In this document: piece after piece, positions 43,558 to 52,650 of the stretch
How the letters are laid out: every line of letters begins with the position of its first letter
Position numbering within the stretch: the stretch's first letter is position 1
Assembly: GCA_910576535.1 (NCBI GenBank)
Contig: CAJTKK010000002.1
Location: 168,561 to 232,560 of the forward strand
Length of the DNA stretch: 64,000 nucleotides
Reading direction: 5' to 3'
Source of the DNA: an uncultured Lachnospiraceae bacterium
Lineage (GTDB): Bacteria > Bacillota > Clostridia > Lachnospirales > Lachnospiraceae
Position numbers and translations under genes: made by a program
Notes under the pieces: generated by a model
Seen by the model: the letters and a program-made list of their open reading frames with translations, nothing else
The model's database searches: none
Told to the model about the DNA's origin: nothing

Positions 43558-45096
43558 TCAGTCTCCTAAATCGTTTTTAACAGAAACTACTGTTTTCCTT
43601 TCATAACAGGAAAAGGCAGCATCAATAAAAGAAGCTTCCAGCTTAGGGGTAATCAGGCTGACGGCGGGTACAAGAATAAGACCGGCAATCATGGCGAAAG
43701 CCCCTGCATTGATAGGGGACTGGAGCAGAACTGGGAAATGGCTGCGGAAAAGCATATTGCATATCATAAAACCGGAACCGAAAAGAAAACTTGCCCATGC
43801 AGAAGCGGCTGTTGTTTTTTTCCAGTAAAGCCCATATAAAAACGGGGCAAGAAAAGCCCCTGCAAGAGCCCCCCAGGATACGCCCATCAACTGTGCAATA
43901 AAAGTAATGCTTCCTTTATATTGTATAATGGCAATGATGACAGATATAGCGATAAATACTACGATTAAAATACGGATTGCCAGAAGCTGTTTTTTTTCAT
44001 CCATATCCTTAATGACATGATCTTTTAAAAAGTCTATCGTTAGAGTGGAACTGGAAGCCATGACTAAGGAAGATAAAGTGGACATGGAAGCGGACAATAC
44101 CAGAATGACTACCAGGCCGATTAAAGCCGGGGAGAGGCTGGAGATCATTGCCGGGATGACTGCATCAAATCCTTCCGAAGCAATATCTACATTATCTTCA
44201 TATAAACGGCCGAAACCTCCTAGGAAATAACAGCCCCCTGAGACAATAAGGGCAAATATGGTAGAAATAATGGTTCCTTTGAAAATCGCTTTTTCGCTTT
44301 TTATAGCATAAAATTTCTGGACCATTTGAGGAAGACCCCAAGCGCCAAGAGAAGTAAGGATAACAACACCGAGAAGATTGAGGGGATCCGGGCCGAAAAA
44401 AGAAGCAAATACACCCGGCTGTGCAGAAACGGATTCGTCTTTCACCATGGCAAGCCGGTTTAAAGCTTCCAAAAAACCGCCATTGGTTTTTAAAATGGCC
44501 AAGATAACAGCGGCAATACCAAACAACATAATAATCCCTTGCAGAAAGTCGTTAATGGCCGTGGCCATATACCCTCCCGCAATGACGTAAACCCCAGTCA
44601 GGACAGCCATGATAATAATGCAGACGGTATAATCAATATGAAATGCCATACCAAATAAACGGGATAAGCCGTTGTACAAAGAAGCGGTATAAGGAATTAA
44701 AAACAGGAAAACGATGACGGAAGCTCCTAATTTTAAACTGTCATTATGAAAACGCCGGCCAAAGAACTCCGGCATAGTAGCGCTGTTTAAGCGCTGTGTC
44801 ATAATGCGTGTCCGTCTGCCCAGGACGATCCACGCCAGCATGGAGCCGATGAGTGCATTGCCGATACCGATCCATGTAGAAGCAATGCCATATTTCCAGC
44901 CAAACTGCCCGGCATAGCCGACAAAAATAACGGCAGAGAAGTAAGAAGTTCCATAAGCGAAAGCAGTTAGCCAAGGGCCGACAGAGCGTCCGCCTAAAAC
45001 GAAGCTGTTGACATCCGTGGTGTGTTTGCGGCAGTAGAAGCCGATAGCAATCATAGCAGTAAAAAATAGGATCAGCATAATCAGTTTCAGTATCAT
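43558..45096 (-). CDS. Sodium:solute symporter (SSS family)
   Basis: 512 aa, about 13 membrane segments. SSS features: FVLGGRSVGPWLTAFAYG, YVIAGGYMATAINDFLQG, and the Na-site region SASMSTLSSLVMASSS. Proline, pantothenate and short-chain carboxylates are known family substrates. It lies downstream of an acyl-CoA synthetase on the same strand, which suggests a carboxylic acid that is imported and then activated. ATG 45096 has GAGGA upstream; the frame extends 7 codons further. Confidence 0.88.
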   Translation of the reverse strand: MILKLIMLILFFTAMIAIGFYCRKHTTDVNSFVLGGRSVGPWLTAFAYGTSYFSAVIFVGYAGQFGWKYGIASTWIGIGNALIGSMLAWIVLGRRTRIMTQRLNSATMPEFFGRRFHNDSLKLGASVIVFLFLIPYTASLYNGLSRLFGMAFHIDYTVCIIIMAVLTGVYVIAGGYMATAINDFLQGIIMLFGIAAVILAILKTNGGFLEALNRLAMVKDESVSAQPGVFASFFGPDPLNLLGVVILTSLGAWGLPQMVQKFYAIKSEKAIFKGTIISTIFALIVSGGCYFLGGFGRLYEDNVDIASEGFDAVIPAMISSLSPALIGLVVILVLSASMSTLSSLVMASSSTLTIDFLKDHVIKDMDEKKQLLAIRILIVVFIAISVIIAIIQYKGSITFIAQLMGVSWGALAGAFLAPFLYGLYWKKTTAASAWASFLFGSGFMICNMLFRSHFPVLLQSPINAGAFAMIAGLILVPAVSLITPKLEASFIDAAFSCYERKTVVSVKNDLGD

Positions 45097-45240
45097 TATT
45101 TTTTCCTCTTGTCTCATTGATAGATTTCTGTAAACAATAATTCCATTGCAACAACGCCAGGCCGTGACAAACTGACAAGTGCGGGAGCGTTTAAAAAGCG
45201 CTTTCGCCCAGTCAAATGTACCTGTTTCATTGAAAAATAC

Positions 45241-46878
45241 TTATCCGCGGTTCTGTGCTGCTACAAGGCTGACGCCGCAGTAGAGTTCCCGCAATTTTGG
45301 TTTCTCAATTTTGCCGGTCGGGTTGCGTGGTATATTGTCAAAAATAATTTTATGAGGGCGTTTATAGCGGGGGAGTTTGCGGCAAAATGTATTGATTTCT
45401 TCTTCCGTACAAGATGCCCCCGGTTTTAGCTCAATAATAGCTGCTGCAATTTCCCCAAGGCGTTTATCCGGCATTCCAATCACCGCCACATCATGGATTG
45501 CGTTGAAATTGCGCAGGAAGTCCTCAATCTGGACAGGGTAAATATTTTCCCCGCCGCTGATGATAACATCTTTCTTACGGTCTACAAGGAAAATGAATCC
45601 GTCCGCATCTTCCTGTGCCATATCCCCTGTATAAAGCCATCCGTCTTGGGATAAAACTTCAGCAGTGGCTTTTTCATCATGATAATAACAAGTCATAATC
45701 CCTGGCCCTCTAACGGCCAGTTCCCCTACTTCCCCTTTCTGTACGGTATGTTTCTGTTCATCCACAATTTTTATTTCCCATCCGTAACCGGCTTTGCCGA
45801 TTGCGCCGACTTTGTGGATATTTTCCACGCCAAGATGGACACAGCCCGGTCCGATGGACTCACTTAGACCATAGTTTGTATCGTAAGCATGATGGGGAAA
45901 ATATGTTTTCCAATGTTTGATCATGCTGGGCGGGACAGGCTGCGCGCCAATATGCATCAGCCTCCATTGGGAAAGCTGGTAATCTTCCGATTTGATTTTA
46001 CCGCTATCCAAAGCTTCCAGTATATCCTGCGCCCAAGGAACAAGAAGCCATACAATAGTACATTTTTCTTTGGATATAGCATCCAGGATATATTTCGGTT
46101 TTGTCCCTTTTAGAAGAACTGCTTTACTTCCAGAAATCAAAGAACCGAACCAGTGCATTTTTGCCCCGGTATGGTATAAAGGGGGAATGCAAAGAAAAAC
46201 GTCGTCTTTTGACTGGCTGTGATGATTTTGTTCCACAATGGCGGAATGCATCAGGCTTGCGTGATTATGTAAAATAGCCTTGGGGAAACCGGTGGTGCCG
46301 GATGAAAAATAAATAGCGGCATTATCATTGTCCGTCAGCGGGATGGAGGGCGACTGGCTGGAGCAGTTAGCGGTTAAGGAATTGTAATCTTCTGCAAAAG
46401 TAGGGCAGTTATCGCCGACATAAAGGAGCAGTTTATTCTTAGTGATAGAATCTGCAATTTCTTCCACACGTCCGATAAACTCCGGCCCAAAAACCAGAAT
46501 ATTGACTTGTGCGAGATTAACACAATATTCAATCTCTTCAGGGGTATAGCGGAAATTCAGGGGAACCGCAAGAGCCCCGGTCTTCAGGATACCAAAGTAG
46601 ATTGGCAGCCATTCCAAACAGTTCATTAAAAGGATAGCGACTTTATCCCCTTTCTTGATTCCCTTTCCGAGAAGCAGATTGGCAAAACGGTTTGCCTTTT
46701 CATTAAAAACATTCCATGTGATCTCCCTGCGGTAATGGGAGAGGGGGCTTGGCTCCATCAGTTCATATTCTTTCCAAGTGACCCGGCGGATTTCTTTGAC
46801 TTCTGGGTTAATTTCTACCAGACAGATATCTTCGCCATATTTTTTACAGTTTTCTTCTAATAGATTTGTAATTGGCAT
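45241..46878 (-). CDS. AMP-forming acyl-CoA synthetase
   Basis: 545 aa. Adenylation motifs: IYFSSGTTGFPKAILHNH, NYGLSESIGPG, GWLYTGDMAQED, DRKKDVIISGGENIYP and the catalytic lysine in NPTGKIEK. Activates a carboxylate to its CoA ester through an acyl-AMP. Length and motifs fit medium/long-chain or aryl ligases rather than acetyl-CoA synthetase. Its leader holds a palindrome (46915-46940) just after the -10 box. The symporter downstream is probably co-transcribed. Confidence 0.9.
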   Translation of the reverse strand: MPITNLLEENCKKYGEDICLVEINPEVKEIRRVTWKEYELMEPSPLSHYRREITWNVFNEKANRFANLLLGKGIKKGDKVAILLMNCLEWLPIYFGILKTGALAVPLNFRYTPEEIEYCVNLAQVNILVFGPEFIGRVEEIADSITKNKLLLYVGDNCPTFAEDYNSLTANCSSQSPSIPLTDNDNAAIYFSSGTTGFPKAILHNHASLMHSAIVEQNHHSQSKDDVFLCIPPLYHTGAKMHWFGSLISGSKAVLLKGTKPKYILDAISKEKCTIVWLLVPWAQDILEALDSGKIKSEDYQLSQWRLMHIGAQPVPPSMIKHWKTYFPHHAYDTNYGLSESIGPGCVHLGVENIHKVGAIGKAGYGWEIKIVDEQKHTVQKGEVGELAVRGPGIMTCYYHDEKATAEVLSQDGWLYTGDMAQEDADGFIFLVDRKKDVIISGGENIYPVQIEDFLRNFNAIHDVAVIGMPDKRLGEIAAAIIELKPGASCTEEEINTFCRKLPRYKRPHKIIFDNIPRNPTGKIEKPKLRELYCGVSLVAAQNRG

Positions 46879-46914
46879 TTCTTTTGTTCTCCATTTTCTG
46901 CAATAATTTTTCGC

Positions 46915-46940
46915 ACTTTAACGCTTTGCGCTAATAAAGT
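46915..46940 (-). promoter_or_regulatory. Operator-like palindrome after the acyl-CoA synthetase promoter
   Basis: ACTTTA ... TAAAGT outer arms around an inner GCG/CGC core, 26 bp, immediately downstream of the -10 box. It is positioned to block initiation. TetR- or GntR-type regulators of fatty acid genes are possible readers; none is encoded nearby. Confidence 0.45.
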
Positions 46941-46942
46941 AA

Positions 46943-46971
46943 ATAATACAATATAATAAAAGAAAAGTCAA
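46943..46971 (-). promoter_or_regulatory. Promoter of the acyl-CoA synthetase unit
   Basis: Minus strand TTGACT (46966-46971), 17-bp spacer, TATTAT (46943-46948). Confidence 0.75.
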
Positions 46972-46988
46972 TGGACAGTGATAAGCGT

Positions 46989-48761
46989 TCAGCAATGAAA
47001 CTGGCTCATATACAACTGGTAGTAAGCTCCTTTGATTTTCATCAGCTCTCTGGGAGAACCTTGCTCCACGATTTTTCCGTTATCAATATAAAAAATCCGG
47101 TCTGCTTTTTGAATGGTGGAAAGCCTATGGGCGACAACAAAAGAAGTTCGTCCATTCAGAAGCGTTTCAATTCCAGCCTGCACCAGAAGTTCTGTTTTTG
47201 TGTCAATGCTGGAAGTAGCCTCATCCAGGATGAGAATCCTCGGGTCAGAGACCATGGTCCGGGCAAAAGCCAGGAGCTGTTTCTGGCCGGCGGAGAGGCC
47301 GCCGCCCCTTTCAGACAATTCCGTGCCGTATCCCTTTTCCAGTTTCATAATAAAGTCATGGGCGTTGACCGCTTTTGCCGCTTGGATGATTTCCTCATCG
47401 GAAGCATCCAGCCTGCCATAACGGATATTTTCTTTAATAGTGCCGGAAAAAAGAAAATTATCCTGTGTCATTATCCCCATCTGGCTCCGTAAACTTTCAA
47501 TACTTACTTTTTTTACGTTGTACCCGTCAACGAGTACCGCTCCCTGCTGCACATCATAGAAGCGGCTGATTAAATTGACAATAGTGGTTTTCCCGGCTCC
47601 GGTAGGGCCGACTAAAGCGATTGTTTCTCCGGGCATAACGGTAAAGCTTATACCATCCAGGATGTTTATATCTCCGTCATAGGAAAAGGCGACATGGTCA
47701 AAACATATTTTACCCATAATAGGGGGGATAGGGATTGCATCCTGCGCATCTTTTATTTCCGCTTCTGCATCCATAATCTCGAAGACCCGTTCCGCACCTG
47801 ATATATTGGTAATGAGCTGGTTATAAAAATTGCTCAGGTTCATAATGGGATGCCAGAACATAGAAATATAAGTTCCGAAGGCGATGAAAGTCCCGATGGA
47901 TACTTTGTCCGGACCGAGAATCAGGATGCCTGTGAAATAAAGCATAACAGTTCCGATCCCCCAGCAGAAATCAATGACAGAACCAAAGGCATCGTTGAGG
48001 CGGACGGCCGAAACAAAAGAGTCATGGTGTTCTTTGACCAGTTCATGAAAGGTCCGTTTTGTTTCATCTTGTGCATGAAAGCTCTGGATAATCCTTATGC
48101 CTGAAAAATCTTCATGGACAAAAGCGTTTAAGTTGGAGGCTTTTTTGCGGTGGATTTGCCACCGTTTATGGGAATAGATTTGAATCAGCCAAAGGCAGAT
48201 GGCCATAACCGGTGTGCTGCTTAGGGACGCTGCGGCCAGGATAGGATTTTTTACAAACATAATAATGGCTACGGCGCAAATGGTAATAAAGTCTGGAATT
48301 AAAGTGGTAACACAGTTGGACAGCACATCTTTTAGGGAATTAATATCGCCGATAATACGGGCAAGGATCTTTCCCGTAGGGCGGCTGTCAAAAAACTGGA
48401 AATCCAGGACTTGGATATGGGTATACAGTTCTTGACGGATAGTTACCAGAATGCTGTTACATACTTTGGCCATGATGTACATGCGGACTTTCATGGCGCC
48501 AGTCATAATAACATTGAGGATGAGCGCAAACCCGGTCAGGTGAAGAAGGCCGTCCCAGTTTTCTGCTGAAATATAAACGTCAATGGCAGTTTCCATAATC
48601 AGAGGGTTTAACAATGATACTGCTACGCAGAAAGCCATTATGAGCAGCACCAGAAGAATTTCCTTTTTATAAACAGCCAGATAGGATAAAAGCCGGACGA
48701 GTGTTTTTAATTTACTTGCTTCTATGGACTGTTCGTCATCTTTAAAAGAATTAACAGGCAT
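46989..48761 (-). CDS. ABC exporter half-transporter with consensus ATPase site
   Basis: 590 aa from ATG 48761 (AGGAGG upstream). Six-helix membrane domain (about 40-330), then nucleotide-binding domain with Walker A GPTGAGKTT, signature LSAGQKQLLAFAR, Walker B ILILDEATSSID (catalytic Glu present) and H-loop VVAHRLST. Overlaps its partner gene by 11 nt. Together they form a heterodimeric type IV exporter like BmrCD/YheIH, which exports drugs or lipophilic compounds. Confidence 0.93.
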   Translation of the reverse strand: MPVNSFKDDEQSIEASKLKTLVRLLSYLAVYKKEILLVLLIMAFCVAVSLLNPLIMETAIDVYISAENWDGLLHLTGFALILNVIMTGAMKVRMYIMAKVCNSILVTIRQELYTHIQVLDFQFFDSRPTGKILARIIGDINSLKDVLSNCVTTLIPDFITICAVAIIMFVKNPILAAASLSSTPVMAICLWLIQIYSHKRWQIHRKKASNLNAFVHEDFSGIRIIQSFHAQDETKRTFHELVKEHHDSFVSAVRLNDAFGSVIDFCWGIGTVMLYFTGILILGPDKVSIGTFIAFGTYISMFWHPIMNLSNFYNQLITNISGAERVFEIMDAEAEIKDAQDAIPIPPIMGKICFDHVAFSYDGDINILDGISFTVMPGETIALVGPTGAGKTTIVNLISRFYDVQQGAVLVDGYNVKKVSIESLRSQMGIMTQDNFLFSGTIKENIRYGRLDASDEEIIQAAKAVNAHDFIMKLEKGYGTELSERGGGLSAGQKQLLAFARTMVSDPRILILDEATSSIDTKTELLVQAGIETLLNGRTSFVVAHRLSTIQKADRIFYIDNGKIVEQGSPRELMKIKGAYYQLYMSQFHC

Positions 48762-50502
48762 TGGGATTACCTCCTTGGTATTGGGCCACATAAGTTTCAT
48801 AATAGAGTCCTTTGGCAGCCATAAGCATTGTGTGGGTCCCTCTTTCTTTGATGGAGCCATTTTCTAAAACAATGATTTCATCGGCATACATAACAGAACT
48901 GATGCGGTGAGCAATAATAATTTTTGTTGTATGGTCTAATTTGCGCAAAGTGTCTTGGATTAAATGTTCTGTTTCCATATCCAGGGCGGACGTGGAATCA
49001 TCGAGGACGAGAATGGGATTTTTCTTGGCTAATGCCCTTGCAATACTGATACGCTGTTTTTGTCCGCCGGAAAGCCCTACCCCCCGTTCGCCGATGACGG
49101 TATTATATTGTTTTTCCATAGGTTCAATAAAGCTGTTTGCCTGTGCCTGCTTGGCGGCGTGCCTGACAGCATGGAAGTTTATTTTATCCTGTTTGCCTAG
49201 CTTTATATTTTCCGCGATGGTATCCGAGAAGAGGAAAACATCCTGCGTGACTAGGGAGATACTCCCCCTAAGCTGTTTCAGGCTCATATCTTTTACATCA
49301 ATACCGTCAATGCATACGGTTCCCTGCGTAGTATCGTAAAAACGTTCCAGGAGATGGATAATGGAAGTTTTTCCGGCGCCGGTAGCTCCCATGATGCCGA
49401 TCGTCTTTCCTGCGTTCACTTGAAAAGATATATCATGTAGAATTTCGTAGGGAAGAAAAGCTCCTTCATCCAATTTGGAAAAAGAAACATGGGAAAAAGT
49501 AATCTGCCCTCGGATCTGTGCGGGGATGATTGGATGATCGTTTTCTACGATGCCCGGTTTTTCCATATATAATTTGTTTAGTTTGCGGTTAGATGCAACA
49601 GCAGAAGAAAAACTGTTGGTCAGCCAGCCAAGCATTTCCATAGGCCATACGATGTTCATGGAATATTCCACAAAAGCCCCCAGAGAACCGGGGGAAAGTT
49701 CCCCGTTCATTACAAGCCTTCCGCCGAACAGGAGAATGATAAGAGGAAGCAGCTTGGAGATCAGGGAAAGATAAGGGTAATAAGTTACGAAAATCTTGGA
49801 CTGCCTCATATTCAAGTCATAATATTTTTTGTTATGGGACAAAAATTTTCCGATTTCAAATTTTTCCCTGGCAAATGCTTTGACAGTACGTACGCCGGCA
49901 AGATTTTCTTCGGCAGTGGTATTAAGGGCAGCGTTTTCCTCGCTGATAGCTTCATAAACGGAATCAAGTTTCCGTTCCATCACGATGGCAGTGATTGCGG
50001 CAGCAAGCATGGCAGCGGACGGGATCATTGCAAGTTTTCCGTTTAAACGGCACATGAAAAAGAGGACGATGGAAGTATGGATGATTACTTCTATCAGCAG
50101 CATACCGACAAAAGTGATTCCGTCGCCGATACGGTCGATGTCGTCTTTGATACGCGCCATCAGTTCCCCGGTGTTGGTACGGTCAAAAAAATCCGCGCTT
50201 AAGGACTGGATATGATCGAATAAATGGCGGCGTATTGCAGCGGTTATTTTTATTCCGGTAACATCGAAGGTGTATTCTTTGACATACTGGAAAATACAGC
50301 GTCCGGTCCCAATCCCTAAAATCCCGGCAAGCAGATATTTCAATTTGTAAAGTTCTTTGCCGATAATGACTTCATCAATAATCCTCTTTGTAAGCTGGGG
50401 GGATAATAAATCTAAGGATACGCTGACCGCTATGGAAAAAACAGCAAACAGATAAGGGGTTTTGTATTCATATAAATAATCGGACAATTTTTTCGGTTTC
50501 AT
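48751..50502 (-). CDS. ABC exporter half-transporter with degenerate ATPase site
   Basis: 583 aa from ATG 50502 (AGGAGG, 8-nt spacing). Same architecture: Walker A GATGAGKTS, signature LSGGQKQRISIAR, but Walker B reads VLDDSTSALD, with Asp replacing the catalytic Glu. That asymmetry is the mark of heterodimeric exporters. The mRNA leader holds a leader peptide and an intrinsic terminator, so expression is probably induced by antibiotics that slow translation, as for bmrCD. Confidence 0.93.
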   Translation of the reverse strand: MKPKKLSDYLYEYKTPYLFAVFSIAVSVSLDLLSPQLTKRIIDEVIIGKELYKLKYLLAGILGIGTGRCIFQYVKEYTFDVTGIKITAAIRRHLFDHIQSLSADFFDRTNTGELMARIKDDIDRIGDGITFVGMLLIEVIIHTSIVLFFMCRLNGKLAMIPSAAMLAAAITAIVMERKLDSVYEAISEENAALNTTAEENLAGVRTVKAFAREKFEIGKFLSHNKKYYDLNMRQSKIFVTYYPYLSLISKLLPLIILLFGGRLVMNGELSPGSLGAFVEYSMNIVWPMEMLGWLTNSFSSAVASNRKLNKLYMEKPGIVENDHPIIPAQIRGQITFSHVSFSKLDEGAFLPYEILHDISFQVNAGKTIGIMGATGAGKTSIIHLLERFYDTTQGTVCIDGIDVKDMSLKQLRGSISLVTQDVFLFSDTIAENIKLGKQDKINFHAVRHAAKQAQANSFIEPMEKQYNTVIGERGVGLSGGQKQRISIARALAKKNPILVLDDSTSALDMETEHLIQDTLRKLDHTTKIIIAHRISSVMYADEIIVLENGSIKERGTHTMLMAAKGLYYETYVAQYQGGNPNAC

Positions 50503-50533
50503 ATAGTTAGATCCTCCTATATTCCTGCTACAC

Positions 50534-50567
50534 AAAAAGCCGCGGTCCATAACAACAGAACCGCGGC
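50534..50567 (-). terminator. Attenuator terminator in the exporter leader
   Basis: Minus strand GCCGCGGT / ACCGCGGC (50560-50567 with 50539-50546), 13-nt loop, then TTTTT (50534-50538). It lies between the leader peptide and the exporter start, 32 bp before the ATG, so full-length mRNA requires antitermination. Confidence 0.88.
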
Positions 50568-50607
50568 AATTATCCAAAAATAAACAATGGCTGACAATAG
50601 AAAAACT

Positions 50608-50697
50608 TCAAGACATATCGGGCCATCCGGAGGCAATTCCTTGTATGGAATAATGCAGTTTAAAAATATCATGAAATTTCAAATTATTCTTAATCAT
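50608..50697 (-). CDS. 29-aa leader peptide of the ABC exporter operon
   Basis: ATG at 50697 behind a perfect AAGGAGG (7-nt spacing), 29 codons, TGA at 50608. The peptide starts MIKNNLKFHDIFKLHY and ends SGWPDMS. It is followed after 40 bp by the attenuator terminator. Ribosome speed on this frame probably decides whether the terminator forms, as with bmrB before bmrCD in Bacillus. No similarity to a folded protein is expected. Confidence 0.78.
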   Translation of the reverse strand: MIKNNLKFHDIFKLHYSIQGIASGWPDMS

Positions 50698-50746
50698 TGT
50701 TTTGCCTCCTTCCCTCTACGGATATCAATGAATAAAACGTAGTCAT

Positions 50747-50775
50747 AGAATACGCTTTATTTGGTGAAATGTCAA
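50747..50775 (-). promoter_or_regulatory. Promoter of the ABC exporter operon
   Basis: Minus strand TTGACA (50770-50775), 17-bp spacer, TATTCT (50747-50752), about 30 bp upstream of the leader-peptide ribosome site. Confidence 0.8.
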
Positions 50776-50802
50776 CAGAAACCCCAATTTATTTACGGTA
50801 AG

Positions 50803-50910
50803 TTAAATTCTTTTTTGATATAAGCGTTCTAAAGCCTGTATCATCTGATAAAGCCCCATGGCAATGATGCAGAGGATGATGATGGATGTAATTACCATGT
50901 TAAGCTGGAA
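50803..50910 (-). pseudogene. C-terminal fragment of the split ABC importer permease
   Basis: Encodes the last 35 residues of an SsuC/ThiX-type permease (FQLNMVITSIIILCIIAMG, ending ERLYQKRI and TAA). It has no start of its own. Joining it to the N-terminal part at 54723-55444 restores the family motif GSQVF-QLNMVITS and a protein of about 275 aa, the normal family length. Separated from its other half by the integrated element. Confidence 0.9.
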
Positions 50911-50936
50911 GAGATGGGCAGCGGAAATGATAAAAA
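50909..50936. other. Left attachment site: core and inner arm
   Basis: Core AAGA at 50909-50912; inner arm CGGAAATGATAAAAA at 50922-50936, inverted relative to the right end. Confidence 0.85.
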
Positions 50937-51021
50937 GGAACGCCATATAGGGATGAATGGAAAAGGCCGCAGGGAATCTTTTTTTTAAGATTGTTGCGCC
51001 TGGATATTATGAAGGAAGGCA

Positions 51022-51050
51022 TTGATACGGTACGGTTTTTGTGATAAAAT
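51022..51050 (+). promoter_or_regulatory. Promoter of the hemerythrin gene
   Basis: TTGATA (51022-51027), 17-bp spacer, TAAAAT (51045-51050), inside the element, so the cargo carries its own expression signal. Confidence 0.75.
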
Positions 51051-51115
51051 GGCAAAAGAAAAACAGGATAAAAAAACATGGGAGGGTATGTTTTTTTATA
51101 TGAAGGAGGAACCAG

Positions 51116-52456
51116 ATGGGCAATCGCTTAGTATGGCAGGAGAGATTTAATATAGGCGTAAATTTTATTGATGAAGAGCATAAGAAGCTTTTCAGTATTT
51201 TAAACAGATTATTTGAGCAGAGTAAGCAGGAAGAAAAGGGGCAGTGGGTTTGCCAGGAGGGGATTAAATATTTTAAGGATCATGCAATGAAACATTTTAC
51301 GGAAGAAGAAGCTTATATGGCATCTATCCGTTATGCCGGATTTGAAACCCATAGGCGCCTTCATGACAACTTCCGCAAAAAAACTTTGCCTGCCCTTGAA
51401 AGAGAACTGGAGCGGACAGCATATTCCCCGGAAGCTATTGATCATTTTCTGGGCGTCTGCGCTGGTTGGCTGGCTGGGCATACGACGACGGAAGACCGCG
51501 CAATTACGGGAAGCGTCATAAGCAAGTGGGATGACCTTTTGCCGGAAGAAGAACAGGCTGCCATGGGGCAGACGATTATCCAGCTTTTGCAAGATATGTT
51601 CTTGCTGAACCCAAAGATAGTAAGCGAATGTTATGGAGGGGAAAGATTTGGGAAAGGAATCTATTACCGGCTGGTTTATGCAACTCAGCAAGGGAAAAAG
51701 TGGGAGATTCTTTTGGTATTTGAACAGAAACTCATTGTCCATACAGTTGGCGGTATGATAGAGACAAAGTCTGATGCGGTAGACGTTACTTTGATGAATG
51801 CTGCCAGGTATATGGCCCAGCAGTTTGTAAACCGTGTCAGGGAATTTTTTCCGTCAGCAGATATGCATGAACTGAAAGAAGAAAATTTATTGACTTATGA
51901 GCAGTTTGAAAAAATATTTGGAGAACAGAACCCGCAAATCAGCCTTTTGTTTGATACTGGCAAGGGATACTTTGCTTATTGCGTGATTGCCCCTCATCTA
52001 AGGCAAAATGGGAACGTAGCTTCCATTAATGCGGACAATGCAATGTCGGAAATTAAGAAATATCTTAACAAAAATGAGGAAGAGAGAAGGAAGAAAATAT
52101 TGGTAGTGGATGATTCCGATATTGCGCTGCAGGCGATGAAGGGCCTGCTGGAACAAGATTATACAGTGGATCTGGCAAAATCCGGGCTGGCTGCGATACG
52201 GTGTATTTCTTTAAACAGGCCTGATTTAATATTACTTGATTATGACATGCCAGTTTGTGATGGAAGCCAAGTGCTGGAAATGATCCGTGCGGAGGAAAAC
52301 TTTTCCGATATTCCGGTGATTTTCCTGACAGGAAGGGTTGATAAAAAGAGTGTCCAAAAGGTAATTCCGTTAAAGCCTTTAGGGTTTTTGCTAAAAACTT
52401 TAGGGCCTGGGGAAATTAAAAAAAGTGTGGATAATTATTTGAGGACATTAGATTGA
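51116..52456 (+). CDS. Hemerythrin-response regulator fusion protein
   Basis: 446 aa. Residues 1-135 are a bacteriohemerythrin with the full di-iron ligand set: His22, His56 or His60, Glu64 (HFTEE), His79, His83 (HRRLH), His122 and Asp127 (HTTTED). A middle region (about 145-320) has a CheX/CheC-like look but no clear phosphatase motif. Residues about 325-446 are a receiver domain with VVDDSD, phosphoacceptor Asp375 (LLDYDMP), Thr in IFLTGR and Lys in PLKP. No output domain, so it would act by protein contact. Likely an oxygen- or NO-sensing signalling protein. Ribosome site AAGGAGGAA. Confidence 0.85.
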   Translation: MGNRLVWQERFNIGVNFIDEEHKKLFSILNRLFEQSKQEEKGQWVCQEGIKYFKDHAMKHFTEEEAYMASIRYAGFETHRRLHDNFRKKTLPALERELERTAYSPEAIDHFLGVCAGWLAGHTTTEDRAITGSVISKWDDLLPEEEQAAMGQTIIQLLQDMFLLNPKIVSECYGGERFGKGIYYRLVYATQQGKKWEILLVFEQKLIVHTVGGMIETKSDAVDVTLMNAARYMAQQFVNRVREFFPSADMHELKEENLLTYEQFEKIFGEQNPQISLLFDTGKGYFAYCVIAPHLRQNGNVASINADNAMSEIKKYLNKNEEERRKKILVVDDSDIALQAMKGLLEQDYTVDLAKSGLAAIRCISLNRPDLILLDYDMPVCDGSQVLEMIRAEENFSDIPVIFLTGRVDKKSVQKVIPLKPLGFLLKTLGPGEIKKSVDNYLRTLD

Positions 52457-52501
52457 GAAAAGGGAATAAAACTGAATTTTATATAGGTATAACAGTAAAA
52501 G

Positions 52502-52540
52502 AAGCTGTCAGAATCCGTTCTGGCAGCTTTGCTTATTTTA
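52502..52540 (+). terminator. Terminator after the hemerythrin gene
   Basis: AAGCTGTCAGA / TCTGGCAGCTT with one G-U pair, 6-nt loop, then TGCTTATTTTA. Confidence 0.75.
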
Positions 52541-52650
52541 TTGGTCAAGGGATTGGGCTAAAACTTTTATTTAAGAAGATTTATTTGAAATTTCCCGTAA
52601 AAATGCTTAATCAGGCAAGGCAGGGCATAGGATAAAGAAAAAAGGATTAT

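Noticed and set aside
50503..50577. N-terminal extension of the exporter subunit frame
   Set aside because: It runs through the attenuator hairpin, and the ATG at 50502 has a perfect AGGAGG.
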